A stretch of 64,000 nucleotides of DNA, taken from positions 1-64,000 of the forward strand of contig JAOARE010000036.1 of the NCBI GenBank assembly GCA_025210695.1. Reading direction: 5' to 3'. Each line of letters opens with the position of its first letter. Position 1 is the first letter of the stretch. Shown piece by piece: positions 18,606 through 27,648 of this stretch. The notes under the pieces were generated by a model. The model was not told the DNA's origin. It ran no database searches and saw nothing but the letters and a program-made list of their open reading frames with translations. This DNA comes from Rickettsiales bacterium (GTDB lineage Bacteria; Pseudomonadota; Alphaproteobacteria; Rickettsiales; CANDYO01). The position numbers and the translations under genes were made by a program.

Positions 18606-19379
18606 ATGGGAAAGATTATTTTACTACTATTTTTAACATTATCCTGGTCTTCTTTCGCTAAAGATCAGGTTATTTACATAGCAATGAGTCAATATCCACC
18701 ATATGAATTTGTTGAAGATGAAGAAACAAAAGGTATAAATTACAACACAGTTTCTGAAGTGTTAAAGAGAGCCGGTTATGAGGCTAAATTCTTTCCTCTA
18801 CCATTTAATAGAGCTATTCGATCTGTTGAATTAGGTGATGTAGATGCCATGATAAGTCTTAAGAAGTCATCTGACCGTCAGGCTAAAATGATATTCTCTG
18901 ATCCAATAAATTATACTCAAGACTATTTCTTTAAGAGAAAAGATTTTACTATTAAAGCGGAAAGCATTGCTGATCTTAAAACTTATAAAATAGCTACCAT
19001 TGATAAATATTTCTATGGTAATAGCTTCAATGAAGATAATTTTCCTAATTTGTCACCAATTGTATCTATTACACCAGAGGTAGATAACCTTGAAAGGCTA
19101 AGTGCTGCCAGAGTTGATTTGTCGTTATGTTCTATTGCAGTATGTAATTATTGGATTAATAAGTATCCTAAATTATTTTCTAATATTACTTATATAAAAT
19201 CTCCTGTGGTAAGTTCAAAGCAGTCATTGCATATAGTTTTTTCAAGAAAGGATTCTGTTAGGTCTAATGAAATAGTAGCAAAATTTAATCAAGAATTAGC
19301 TAAATATATAGCGGAAGGGGAGCTTAAGAAAAATATATCTAAATATGCTCCCAACGCTACTCTAGAAATCTTCAAATAA
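18606..19379 (+). CDS. periplasmic solute-binding protein (SBP_bac_3 type)
   Basis: The 257-residue protein has a signal peptide (cleavage likely after SSFA, residue 18) and the amino-acid-binding protein pattern: MSQYPPYEFVEDEETKGINY, VLKRAGYEAKF, GDVDAMISLKKSSDR and an ADLKTYKIATI hinge. It would capture a polar amino acid or a related small molecule in the periplasm. No permease or ATPase gene is adjacent, so it may work with transporter parts elsewhere or act as a stand-alone sensor. AAGGGG lies before the ATG. Its stop is 10 bp from the stop of the convergent NACHT gene. Confidence 0.82.
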   Translation: MGKIILLLFLTLSWSSFAKDQVIYIAMSQYPPYEFVEDEETKGINYNTVSEVLKRAGYEAKFFPLPFNRAIRSVELGDVDAMISLKKSSDRQAKMIFSDPINYTQDYFFKRKDFTIKAESIADLKTYKIATIDKYFYGNSFNEDNFPNLSPIVSITPEVDNLERLSAARVDLSLCSIAVCNYWINKYPKLFSNITYIKSPVVSSKQSLHIVFSRKDSVRSNEIVAKFNQELAKYIAEGELKKNISKYAPNATLEIFK

Positions 19380-19389
19380 AGATTCATTT

Positions 19390-22300
19390 CTAAATGGTAT
19401 TATGATGATCCTCCATATCACTTAGTTTAATGAGAAGTTTTGTAACTTTTGTTTCATTAAGAGAATGGGTATCGTAGTATAGTATATTGATGGTTTCTTG
19501 ATCTTCACTTCTGCCATTATCTCTTTCAAAGAACAGACTACCACTTCCGCCTCCTCCGGAGTAATCGTCATCATCACCAGGGTCTCTGTATGGAGGTCTA
19601 TATAAAGGCATAGCTGGTTGTCCTTTTTCAGCATATCTTAATAAAAATGGAAGTTGTTCCAGTAGCGTAAGAAATCTATCGCCATATTCTTGATTAAATA
19701 ATAATTCCTGAAACTCGCTATACACATTATTTATATATTTTATTAAACCTCTAGCTGATGATAGGATATGGTTCTCGGCAAATCTGGCATTATATATATA
19801 TTGAGATATTCCTCCTATGCTTTCTCCTTCTTCATATTCGTTAGCAATTATAGCTTCAAAGTCTTTTATATTATCTTCATTGCTTGATCCAAATAGTTGT
19901 TTTAAAACATATTTATTTCCCATAATGGATGCCACAAACAGTAATTGCTCTGTTTTTTCTTCATCATTTTTAATATAATTATAAATTTCTGTTACAGCAT
20001 CTTTACTATATAATCTTTGGGCATCTGCGTATAAACTGATGAGTTTATCATGGTTAATTACGAATGGTTTCTCATCTGTTTCTATTATTGATTTTTTTAG
20101 ATCTTTAATAGATCCTAGATTTCTTGTTTCCCATGCTTCTTGTATATTAGGGGGGTCATATCTTATATCGGACACGGCCATAACAATACAGTGGCTCCTT
20201 CCTCCTCCACAGCCAAAAGATCCTGTCTCAACAGGAGGATGGTTATCTCCAGCAGGTTCTAAATGATGTTGATTTTCCTCATTTTCTACTTGTTCCCCTG
20301 AAGATTCAGCACTGTTCTCAGATCCAGTCAGTGAGTTTCTACGCTCTCCATGAGATTGGTCGTCAATATTGTGTAAATTATATATTTCCTTAATTAAATT
20401 AACAATTTGACTTGCCTTAAATTCATTATCATTTTTATATGCTTTTTTAACTCTTGCTTCTGCTCCTCGTTTGATTGTTCCTACTTTAATCTTAGGATCA
20501 TATGATTTTGTAAACATGCTCTCAATAATAGCTTTAACTATTATTTCTCCGTGTTCTTTGGCCTGGTCTTCTGTTGTTTTCTTTGCTCTTTCGCTTCCAT
20601 CTAGTTGTTTTTCTTCTAGATTGTCTTTGAATGATTTGCAAGCTTGGACTATGATTTTTGCTGGGCCATTATTAACCAAATTTGATACGGTTTCAGTTGC
20701 CGCAGCAAGAGTGCTTCTTACGCTTGGTTGAATATCGTTTAAATCTAGACGCGTTATTTTTCTAGCAATTTTATCTGAAATTTCTGACATTTCTTGACTA
20801 TTAAGAGCTATTTCAAGAAAAGTTTCAATTCTTGTTTCAGCCATAACATCATCTGCTTCAGTAAATAATTCGCCTATAAATTCTACTACTGGTCCAAGGA
20901 GAGGAACATAAGGGCCTAATTTACCTAAAAGAGTTCCTATTTTTCCTGCTGCTCCATGTTTATCATTTTTTACCATTTCACTATTTATAGCATTTACTGC
21001 TATATAGAATGCATTTATTTTAAGTACAATAGTTTTATATAAAGCATATTTATAGAGGTCTTCTTCTATAGCCTCCATTTCTATTCTAGCATGTTCAGTT
21101 AATTCTTCCTTGGCTATTACTCTAGTTAAAGCATCCACATTAAAACTTTTTATGAATTTTTCAAAGCTTTCAATTGCTGCAGAGTTTTCATTTACTTGGA
21201 TTCGCATGCTAAGCGTATGTTGGGCATCTATAGAATCTATAATAGCTCTATTATGCATGGTAAAACCGCTGTTTTTGTCTAAAACATCTTGCTCCCAATC
21301 GCCGGTTATATCAATTTCAAGATTCTGAATAAAGCTATATAAAAGGTCTATTTTATATTCAATAGAAAATGGCTCAATATCTTCTTTTTGTTTTAAATTT
21401 TTAGATTTGGCGCTCTTAGATTGAAAGAATTTTGGGGTAAGTGTATTATGAGGTGTTGACATTTTTGTAGCTTCTTTCTGGGCATAAGATTTTGCTTGTT
21501 CCTGGGCATAAGATAGGATATTTTGTGCTTCTATAGTATTAACTTTTAAGCTTTTCGTTAGATATCTTATTTTTTCTGTTTCAGTATATTGCATCGCTCC
21601 AAAAATTTGTATTAAGAAGGAAGCGTCTATATCGTCTGGGTGTTTATTAAAATCAGGAGAGATCTTTATCTTTCCATCGTTGTTAACTGATATTTTTGTA
21701 ACTATATGTTGACCAAAATATTCACCTTTTCTTTCCACTAATATAAAAACATCAGTTGGTTTGGATAGTAAATGACTTGTTCTATAGCAGAATGTTACCA
21801 GAGCATTTTCTGCTGATAATTTAGATCTATCAACTATGCTATAGGCTGGAAGTTCACTTGCTGCAATTTTTATTCCAGATCCTGTATTGGTGAGCATTGG
21901 GAGTTTTTCCCTCTTTTTAACAGCCGTTCTAATGATTTCTTCTATTTCTGCAGCATTATCTAATCCATGAAGAGTATAGGTGTTACCGCTATATTCTATA
22001 GTATAATATATAGCATAAGAACCGTCATCAGTTACTATTTTGGGAGGATGTATTGAAATTGAAATTTGTAATTCTTTGATGCATAAGCAAACAAATTTAC
22101 TCTCTTCTTTTGTTATTTTATTATCACTTAGCACTTTATAAAGAATAGATTCTATAACTTCATTTAATTCACTTTTTGCATGACGCTGTAATTCTTTAAA
22201 ATTAGAACAAATCCACAGCATATCTGAATCGTCATTTACTTTCTTTATGTGTTTTTGCAAAGCTTTATTAGCAACTAAAGTTAATTCCTTTAGTTGTGAA

Positions 22301-25002
22301 TTATTAGGTGCATTTCTTTTATCATTACAGTAACTTATAATTTTTAAAATATCGATCATTCTTGTTTCCCATGGTTCATCAAGCCAAGTTGGGTTAGACT
22401 GCAAATGATCTATAAGAATTTTTATTGTATGTTGCTTTTCCTCTTTTTCGTAAGTTTGAAGATTTTCAAATACGGTGTTTAGAGGTGATCGTAAAGTTAA
22501 GGTTGTTTTTGTATCCTCATGTTTTAGTGGAGGGCGTCCTTTCTTAGTTGGAGAAGTTAGTTCTTGTGAATTATAAAGTGAATCATGAGATGTTGAAAAT
22601 TTCATTGCTGGTGACACATTGTCCGTAGTGGAGGAAGCTCGTCTTAATACTTTGTTTAATCCTTGTCCTTCTAGTTCAATCACTTGTATAGCTTTGAGGG
22701 CATTAGATGATAAACGTTCATCTTTACTATAAACCGTTAGCTTTTCATTAAATGGCTTTATTTGTTCGTTTGTAAGTTGGTGGTTTCTTATTATCCTGCT
22801 TATTGCAATAATTGTGGATTCTATAATTTGGTAATCCTCAAGATCTGATAAATTAGAGAATAAATTATCAAACATTCTTTTGTTATCTATTAGATGAAAA
22901 AGTCTGCTATATGTTGTTATTGCAGCCTGTGCCATGGCCATATTTGGTGCTGTGCTGTGGTATTTACTGCGTTCTGCTGCGTATGCTTTTCCATCCTCAT
23001 CTTCTTTTCCATCATCTATTTTAACTTTGATATTAGAGGTGGATAGTGCATGTTCCTCTTGAGATTTAGCATCTTCTCTCGTCGCAAACATCATTTTATT
23101 TCTAGATTGTTGATTCACTTGTTTTTCTAAGAAAGCTAATATTCTATGAGATAAATATCCACTGGACTCTAAAGCAGATTTCCATCGAATGAAATCACTT
23201 AATATAGCTTTATCTATAATATCAATGATTTTACTTAGATTAGGTATTCTTGAGTCTAGAGCTTCATTAATCATAACCTGTGATAACAGATGCATCCATA
23301 ATGTTATAGGTTTATCGATTCCTGTTTCTACGGTTTCATGGATAGTACATGTTACTGCTTCCCAGAATCTTGTGATGGCTATTTGGCCTTCGTTATCTAA
23401 ATCAGAGAGTGTTTTTGCAATGAATTTTAGAAATGTGAGATATTTAGTTTCGTGGCGATGAGATGCTATAAACTCCGCCGCTTCTTTTGCTTCCGAGGAG
23501 CCTTTTTCAAGCATCAGTATATCTTTAAAGGCGCAGGCAGCAAGATATTCTGCAATGCTTCTATCAATGAATTTATAATTCATATCTAATATTTCTGATG
23601 ATCTCTCTCCAAAGTGTCTAGTAGAACGGTAAGTGTTGCTTCTATGAAGAGGAGGGGCAACAGAATCTTCAACAGGAGAAAAAGACTCTAGGATACCTAT
23701 GCTTAATAATTTATCGATATCAGAATTATCTTCTATTGTTTCTATTACAATTTGTCTAGACAAGCCCCCTTGTGTTAAATCTACATAAGCTAATTTCTTT
23801 AATGTTATTAACTCTGGCAGAGTTTCAATAGGTTCTCCTTTTATAGCCTCATTTATGGGAATAATTTGCTCTCCTAGTCTATTTATTACTCCTCTATAAA
23901 GATCAGCTAATGTAATTGTTTTAAGGTCGTTGATATCCTGCATGCAGATCATGGAAGCATGCATGGGGTTAGATAATAGTTCTTTTATGGCATGGTTTTC
24001 TTCAGCTATCTTAAGAATTCTATTTGTTCTATCAATATAATAGTCATCAATTCTTTGTTTAAGATTTTCTTGTTTTATTTCTCCTTTATGTTCTTTTATT
24101 ATTTTTGTCAGCTGAAAAGAGGCTTTCAAACTTCTTGAGCTAGTGCTAGTTTTTAATGAAGAGAACAGGCTTTCAGCGGTTTTTTCTGTTTCATGATTCT
24201 CAAAGAAAATTTGTACTTCATTTTTAAGAATATTCGCTTGAGAAATAAAGTATTTTTTTATAAATAATCTTATATTTTCGCTAGCAATACCATCAATTAC
24301 AATAGCATTATCAAATTCATTTTTTATCAAAGGTACCATTGTATTAGGTCTAGCTGACATAAAAACATTATCAAATTCTAGTATTTGATCAATATAATCC
24401 TTTATGGATCTTTCACCTATTAAATGTGCTATCTTGTCATAACCATCAACCACAAATAAGGTTTTTGATTGATCTTCTTTAGCAAAAAGTTCAATGATTT
24501 CTTGAGTAGATATTAAATTATCACTAGGAGCTCCTCTTGCATGGATGACTTGCTCTAATGAGGCGTGCACTAAGCATGCTAAAGGATGCATATCAATATA
24601 TTTTGCGTATCTTGAGCTCCAATAAGGGGTTAGTAATAAGTCTAACTTAATTAAGAAGGTGTGCTCAAATTGTTCTAGTTTTCCTTCAGCATATAACTCT
24701 AGTATATGTTTAAGTGTAGTGCTTTTTCCAATTCCTGGATCTCCCTCAAATAAAAGTTTAGTAGGAGGAAGAGCTGTAGTTTTCTCAGATGAAGCTCCTT
24801 CCATTATGTAGTTAGTTTGAAGAATATTTACCAAGGGAGGGCAGGGGCTTCTTTCTCCCTCTTTGCTCATGAAATGCATTTCTAAAGGAACATAATTTGC
24901 ACCATGAACATGACGCATTAGAACATACTGATCTTTAGGTTTTGTTTCGGTAGGTGGCGTGTGTTTGATTTTAAGTTTTTTTTCCAAAGAGAGTTCTGGC
25001 AT
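19390..25002 (-). CDS. giant NACHT-domain STAND ATPase (1870 residues)
   Basis: NACHT core: Walker A GDPGIGKST (87-95), Walker B TLFVVDGYDK (181-190), and VFMSARPNT (213-221), the usual 'SRP' strand. Residues 475-494 (NYKFIDRSIAEYLAACAFKD) match the winged-helix motif FxHxSxxEYLAA that follows NACHT in NLR-type proteins. Next come a helical region (about 500-960), a beta-rich module (about 990-1150), a helical region with a glycine-rich hydrophobic stretch (about 1349-1378), a Ser/Glu/Asn low-complexity linker (about 1551-1600), and a 270-residue C-terminal part with a GGGGSGS spacer. The product could be an antiphage sensor, as known for bacterial NACHT proteins, or a secreted effector. I recognise no effector enzyme. 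A strong AAGGAG precedes the ATG. Confidence 0.88.
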   Translation of the reverse strand: MPELSLEKKLKIKHTPPTETKPKDQYVLMRHVHGANYVPLEMHFMSKEGERSPCPPLVNILQTNYIMEGASSEKTTALPPTKLLFEGDPGIGKSTTLKHILELYAEGKLEQFEHTFLIKLDLLLTPYWSSRYAKYIDMHPLACLVHASLEQVIHARGAPSDNLISTQEIIELFAKEDQSKTLFVVDGYDKIAHLIGERSIKDYIDQILEFDNVFMSARPNTMVPLIKNEFDNAIVIDGIASENIRLFIKKYFISQANILKNEVQIFFENHETEKTAESLFSSLKTSTSSRSLKASFQLTKIIKEHKGEIKQENLKQRIDDYYIDRTNRILKIAEENHAIKELLSNPMHASMICMQDINDLKTITLADLYRGVINRLGEQIIPINEAIKGEPIETLPELITLKKLAYVDLTQGGLSRQIVIETIEDNSDIDKLLSIGILESFSPVEDSVAPPLHRSNTYRSTRHFGERSSEILDMNYKFIDRSIAEYLAACAFKDILMLEKGSSEAKEAAEFIASHRHETKYLTFLKFIAKTLSDLDNEGQIAITRFWEAVTCTIHETVETGIDKPITLWMHLLSQVMINEALDSRIPNLSKIIDIIDKAILSDFIRWKSALESSGYLSHRILAFLEKQVNQQSRNKMMFATREDAKSQEEHALSTSNIKVKIDDGKEDEDGKAYAAERSKYHSTAPNMAMAQAAITTYSRLFHLIDNKRMFDNLFSNLSDLEDYQIIESTIIAISRIIRNHQLTNEQIKPFNEKLTVYSKDERLSSNALKAIQVIELEGQGLNKVLRRASSTTDNVSPAMKFSTSHDSLYNSQELTSPTKKGRPPLKHEDTKTTLTLRSPLNTVFENLQTYEKEEKQHTIKILIDHLQSNPTWLDEPWETRMIDILKIISYCNDKRNAPNNSQLKELTLVANKALQKHIKKVNDDSDMLWICSNFKELQRHAKSELNEVIESILYKVLSDNKITKEESKFVCLCIKELQISISIHPPKIVTDDGSYAIYYTIEYSGNTYTLHGLDNAAEIEEIIRTAVKKREKLPMLTNTGSGIKIAASELPAYSIVDRSKLSAENALVTFCYRTSHLLSKPTDVFILVERKGEYFGQHIVTKISVNNDGKIKISPDFNKHPDDIDASFLIQIFGAMQYTETEKIRYLTKSLKVNTIEAQNILSYAQEQAKSYAQKEATKMSTPHNTLTPKFFQSKSAKSKNLKQKEDIEPFSIEYKIDLLYSFIQNLEIDITGDWEQDVLDKNSGFTMHNRAIIDSIDAQHTLSMRIQVNENSAAIESFEKFIKSFNVDALTRVIAKEELTEHARIEMEAIEEDLYKYALYKTIVLKINAFYIAVNAINSEMVKNDKHGAAGKIGTLLGKLGPYVPLLGPVVEFIGELFTEADDVMAETRIETFLEIALNSQEMSEISDKIARKITRLDLNDIQPSVRSTLAAATETVSNLVNNGPAKIIVQACKSFKDNLEEKQLDGSERAKKTTEDQAKEHGEIIVKAIIESMFTKSYDPKIKVGTIKRGAEARVKKAYKNDNEFKASQIVNLIKEIYNLHNIDDQSHGERRNSLTGSENSAESSGEQVENEENQHHLEPAGDNHPPVETGSFGCGGGRSHCIVMAVSDIRYDPPNIQEAWETRNLGSIKDLKKSIIETDEKPFVINHDKLISLYADAQRLYSKDAVTEIYNYIKNDEEKTEQLLFVASIMGNKYVLKQLFGSSNEDNIKDFEAIIANEYEEGESIGGISQYIYNARFAENHILSSARGLIKYINNVYSEFQELLFNQEYGDRFLTLLEQLPFLLRYAEKGQPAMPLYRPPYRDPGDDDDYSGGGGSGSLFFERDNGRSEDQETINILYYDTHSLNETKVTKLLIKLSDMEDHHNTI

Positions 25003-25008
25003 AATAGG

Positions 25009-25014
25009 CTCCTT
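25009..25014 (-). promoter_or_regulatory. strong Shine-Dalgarno AAGGAG of the NACHT gene
   Basis: On the minus strand AAGGAG ends six bases before the ATG at 25002. Many genes of the window have weak or no ribosome binding site, so this fixes the start and suggests efficient translation. Confidence 0.6.
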
Positions 25015-25105
25015 CTGTTTTGTGTGTGTTAGAAGAAATAATATAACCAGGGCTTTATTAATTAATGGTTAATAAGGCGTATTTATTCAGCTAATAGTTA
25101 CCATA

Positions 25106-25153
25106 GTAGATTTATCTATAACTAATTTGTATTAGTAAAAATGATAAATCTAC
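25106..25153. repeat. nested inverted repeats between the NACHT gene and hemJ
   Basis: Outer arms GTAGATTTATC (25106-25116) and GATAAATCTAC (25143-25153) match perfectly. Within them ACTAAT (25121-25126) and ATTAGT (25131-25136) form a second stem. The structure lies in the 277-bp region between divergent genes, so it is not a plain terminator for either. It ends 9 bp before the hemJ -35 candidate, fitting a regulatory site or cruciform. Confidence 0.45.
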
Positions 25154-25161
25154 TTTTCAAA

Positions 25162-25190
25162 TACACATATAATTCAATGTTGGTTATAAT
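25162..25190 (+). promoter_or_regulatory. putative hemJ promoter
   Basis: TACACA (25162-25167) and TATAAT (25185-25190) are 17 bp apart, 90 bp before the hemJ ATG. The -10 is perfect; the -35 agrees at four of six positions. Confidence 0.4.
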
Positions 25191-25279
25191 ATTTATTCTA
25201 AACAGAAGGAAGAACTTGCCGAATTTCTTGAAGTGATTTATCCTCTTAACTCATCAACTATAAAGGATATATTATTATT

Positions 25280-25717
25280 ATGGCTGAATATTATATGTGG
25301 TTAAAAGCATTTCATTTAATTTTTGTTATTTCTTGGTTGGCTGGATTATTTTATCTTCCTAGGCTTTTTGTATATCATTGTGAAATAAAAACTGGTAGCA
25401 AAGAAGATAAGTTATTTCAAACTATGGAAAGAAAGCTACTAAGAGTGATAATGAATCCTGCTATGATTCTAAGTCTTGTTTTTGGATTATGGATAGCCCA
25501 AATATATGGATTTAAGAATTTAGGAGGGTGGTTTCATATTAAAATGACTTTGGTAGTTATTATTTTATATTTTCATCACTTTCTGGGTAGAAGGAGAAAA
25601 GATTTTGAAAAGGGACAAAATAAATATAGCCCAAAGTTTTACAGAATTATAAATGAAGTTCCTACAGTATTAATGATAGCCATAGTTATATTAGCAATTG
25701 TTAAACCTTTTGAGTAA
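25280..25717 (+). CDS. hemJ: protoporphyrinogen IX oxidase HemJ
   Basis: HemJ oxidises protoporphyrinogen IX to protoporphyrin IX, the penultimate haem step, as a haem-containing inner-membrane protein in bacteria lacking HemY/HemG oxidases. The 145-residue, four-helix product has the family start with the conserved histidine (WLKAFHLIFVISWLAGLFYLPRLFVYH, split here into H12 and the FYLPRLFVYH motif), NPAMILSLVFG, and a FHHFLGRRRKDF segment with conserved basic residues. AAGGA precedes the ATG. hemC and hemD are also in the window on the other strand, so tetrapyrrole synthesis is probably active. Confidence 0.93.
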   Translation: MAEYYMWLKAFHLIFVISWLAGLFYLPRLFVYHCEIKTGSKEDKLFQTMERKLLRVIMNPAMILSLVFGLWIAQIYGFKNLGGWFHIKMTLVVIILYFHHFLGRRRKDFEKGQNKYSPKFYRIINEVPTVLMIAIVILAIVKPFE

Positions 25718-25739
25718 TAAATGGTACTACTTTACTTGT

Positions 25740-26930
25740 TTAAAATGACTGTTTTAAATAGGAAAAATATGCTTGTCCTAATATTCTCTTGCTTTGATCA
25801 ATGTCTGGTTGAGTTAAAGAAGATATATCTAGTAGATTAGCTAGAATCATCATTTCTAGCAGTAACTGAATGGATAAGGCGCCCAGACTATAATCACTTA
25901 TTTCTTCTATAATTAGTTCCCTGTAAGGGATTCCTTTTTCTTTGAGTCTATTTGTGTTTAATTTATGATAAGTTTTTTCTATCATCATGTTAACTTCGTT
26001 ATTATCTACCTTTGATTCATTACATAAAAATGTAAAATACTTATCTTGAGGTCCAGATAGAAATAATTGCCATAATCCATGTTGATCAAATATACCGTTA
26101 GTAATTATTGAAGAAAATCCTTTACCCTCTTTTGCTACAATTTCACTAGAGATTTGCATATATCTAACAAATATTTGTTCTAATAGATCATCATAATAGG
26201 ACATTATATTAATGTTATATCCTTGAGATAATAAATGATAATTAATCCAAGCTGCTTGGATAGCATTATAAGGAGCGTTGAGTACTGTTTTTGCTCCCAT
26301 AATAATTTTATAAGGGCTCATTCCAATTAGTTTTGCTGGTAGAAGGCCAACTATTGAAAGCGAAGAAAATTTTCCTCCATTGCTAGTATATTCTATAATA
26401 TTAGCGTCAATTTGAATACCTATGTTTCTTAGAGGGTTATCTCCCTTTGTTATAATAAAGAAATGCTTTCCTAATAAATAATTATTGCCAAAATATTCCT
26501 GATATCTGTTAATTATAGTATTAGTTTGATGTAATACTTCTACACTATTACCAGAGCGACTGATAATAATTATTGCTGCATTCTGTAAGTTATTCTGAGT
26601 GAAAATTTCTTTTTGTTTCTTTATAGAAAGACTGTCGCTATAAATAAGTTTAAAGTATTTTGATTGATAGTTTTTACAAGCAGTGAAAGCTTTACTAGCG
26701 GACATGGAGCCACCAATTGAAATAATGATAGCTCTATTGTAGAGATTTAGAATCTTAGCAGAAATTGTTTCAATTAAAGATATTTCTTGATTGCATAAAT
26801 CTGCCCCGCACTTTTCATTGGTAAGGTTTATAGCTTTTTCTATTTTTAGTTGGGTTTCTTGAGACTTGGTAGATTTTTCTATTATTTTTTTATTGTTTGA
26901 GGATAAGTAAAAATTCTGCCTTATGGTCAT
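25740..26930 (-). CDS. pgi: short glucose-6-phosphate isomerase-like protein (SIS domains)
   Basis: The 396-residue product keeps a Pgi framework: SIGGSMSASKAF (sugar-phosphate loop), SRSGNSVEVLHQTN, the NGGKFSSLSIVGLLPAKL segment and a DQHGLWQLFLSGP motif with the conserved His. Typical Pgi is about 550 residues, so about 150 are missing, and the classic SKTFTTxET motif is changed to SRSGNSVE. It may be a divergent isomerase acting on glucose-6-phosphate or another sugar phosphate, or a remnant with another role. It follows the small lipoprotein gene by 3 bp and ends 22 bp from hemJ. Full glycolysis is often missing in Rickettsiales, so the substrate is open. Confidence 0.65.
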   Translation of the reverse strand: MTIRQNFYLSSNNKKIIEKSTKSQETQLKIEKAINLTNEKCGADLCNQEISLIETISAKILNLYNRAIIISIGGSMSASKAFTACKNYQSKYFKLIYSDSLSIKKQKEIFTQNNLQNAAIIIISRSGNSVEVLHQTNTIINRYQEYFGNNYLLGKHFFIITKGDNPLRNIGIQIDANIIEYTSNGGKFSSLSIVGLLPAKLIGMSPYKIIMGAKTVLNAPYNAIQAAWINYHLLSQGYNINIMSYYDDLLEQIFVRYMQISSEIVAKEGKGFSSIITNGIFDQHGLWQLFLSGPQDKYFTFLCNESKVDNNEVNMMIEKTYHKLNTNRLKEKGIPYRELIIEEISDYSLGALSIQLLLEMMILANLLDISSLTQPDIDQSKRILGQAYFSYLKQSF

Positions 26931-26933
26931 AGA

Positions 26934-27185
26934 TTATTGATTTATATTTTGTAGAATGAGATTCTCTCCCTTGGATAAATTATTGTCTTTTTCTTGTTCT
27001 GGACTGTTTTTCTTTGCCATTAATTCTTCTGGTGATTGGATATCAAAGTTTGGTGGTACAGTCAGTGGAGGATTAGTTGTCACTTGATATTCATCAGGTT
27101 GGTATTTCACTAATCCTGCTTTTTCTTTCAAATTAGTACAAGAAGTAATTAATATTAATAATATTAAATATATAATCTTATTCAT
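26934..27185 (-). CDS. small lipoprotein, DUF3035-like
   Basis: I use the ATG at 27185; the longer frame overlaps lspA and lacks a signal at its start. The 83-residue product opens MNKIIYLILLILITSC, a typical lipoprotein signal with lipobox ITSC (Cys 16). The middle PDEYQVTTNPPLTVPPNFD matches the PDEF-V-T-PL-PP pattern of alphaproteobacterial DUF3035 proteins. Function unknown. It directly follows lspA, the enzyme that would process its signal peptide, with a 2-bp gap. Outer-membrane or periplasmic location is inferred. Confidence 0.75.
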   Translation of the reverse strand: MNKIIYLILLILITSCTNLKEKAGLVKYQPDEYQVTTNPPLTVPPNFDIQSPEELMAKKNSPEQEKDNNLSKGENLILQNINQ

Positions 27186-27187
27186 AT

Positions 27188-27646
27188 TCAGTCTCTTTTT
27201 ATATCTATGCTTGAAACTATCAGTATAGCCACACCTAAACATATTGCGCTATCTGCAATATTAAAATTTGGCCAATAATATTCATTCCAATGTAACTGTA
27301 TAAAATCTACTACTCCAGGACGAAAAATACGATCAACTACGTTGCCAATCGCTCCACCTATAGTAATCCCCAAAGCAAGACTTTCTGCTAACATAACAGA
27401 ATCTATAAGCCATTTCAATAAAAAGCAAATTATAATTATAGAGAGACATAGAAATATGTAGTTGCTATAGTTGCTTTGGTTGAACAAACCAAAACTAATT
27501 CCTCTATTATAGACTAGTACTAAATTGAAGAACTCAGTAACTTTGGTAACAGAAATATACTCAACAAAGTTGGTTACGGCCAAATGTTTTGTGATTTGAT
27601 CGATAATTAAGGTAAATAAAGCTAGAAATATACTTATTTTTTTCAT
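27188..27646 (-). CDS. lspA: lipoprotein signal peptidase (signal peptidase II)
   Basis: LspA cleaves signal peptides of diacylated prolipoproteins in the inner membrane. The 152-residue, four-helix aspartic protease has both catalytic regions: GNVVDRIFRPGVVDFI (first Asp) and FNIADSAICLGV (second Asp), plus the early NRGISFGLF loop. It lies 2 bp after lptG. The next gene encodes a lipoprotein, and BamE in this window is another likely client. Length and motif order are normal, so activity is expected. Confidence 0.96.
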   Translation of the reverse strand: MKKISIFLALFTLIIDQITKHLAVTNFVEYISVTKVTEFFNLVLVYNRGISFGLFNQSNYSNYIFLCLSIIIICFLLKWLIDSVMLAESLALGITIGGAIGNVVDRIFRPGVVDFIQLHWNEYYWPNFNIADSAICLGVAILIVSSIDIKRD

Positions 27647-27648
27647 AT

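Noticed and set aside
19422-19634. Second 70-codon frame on the same strand inside the 3' end of the NACHT gene
   Set aside because: It lies fully within the NACHT reading frame, has no ribosome binding site and looks like a frame shadow.
20039-23461. Several 70-90-codon plus-strand frames opposite the NACHT gene
   Set aside because: They are antisense shadows without start signals; the long minus frame explains the sequence.
25172-25317. About 40-codon open stretch (NVGYNIYSKQKEELAEF...) running into hemJ in another frame
   Set aside because: It has no start codon or family match; I could not tell a remnant from chance in AT-rich DNA.
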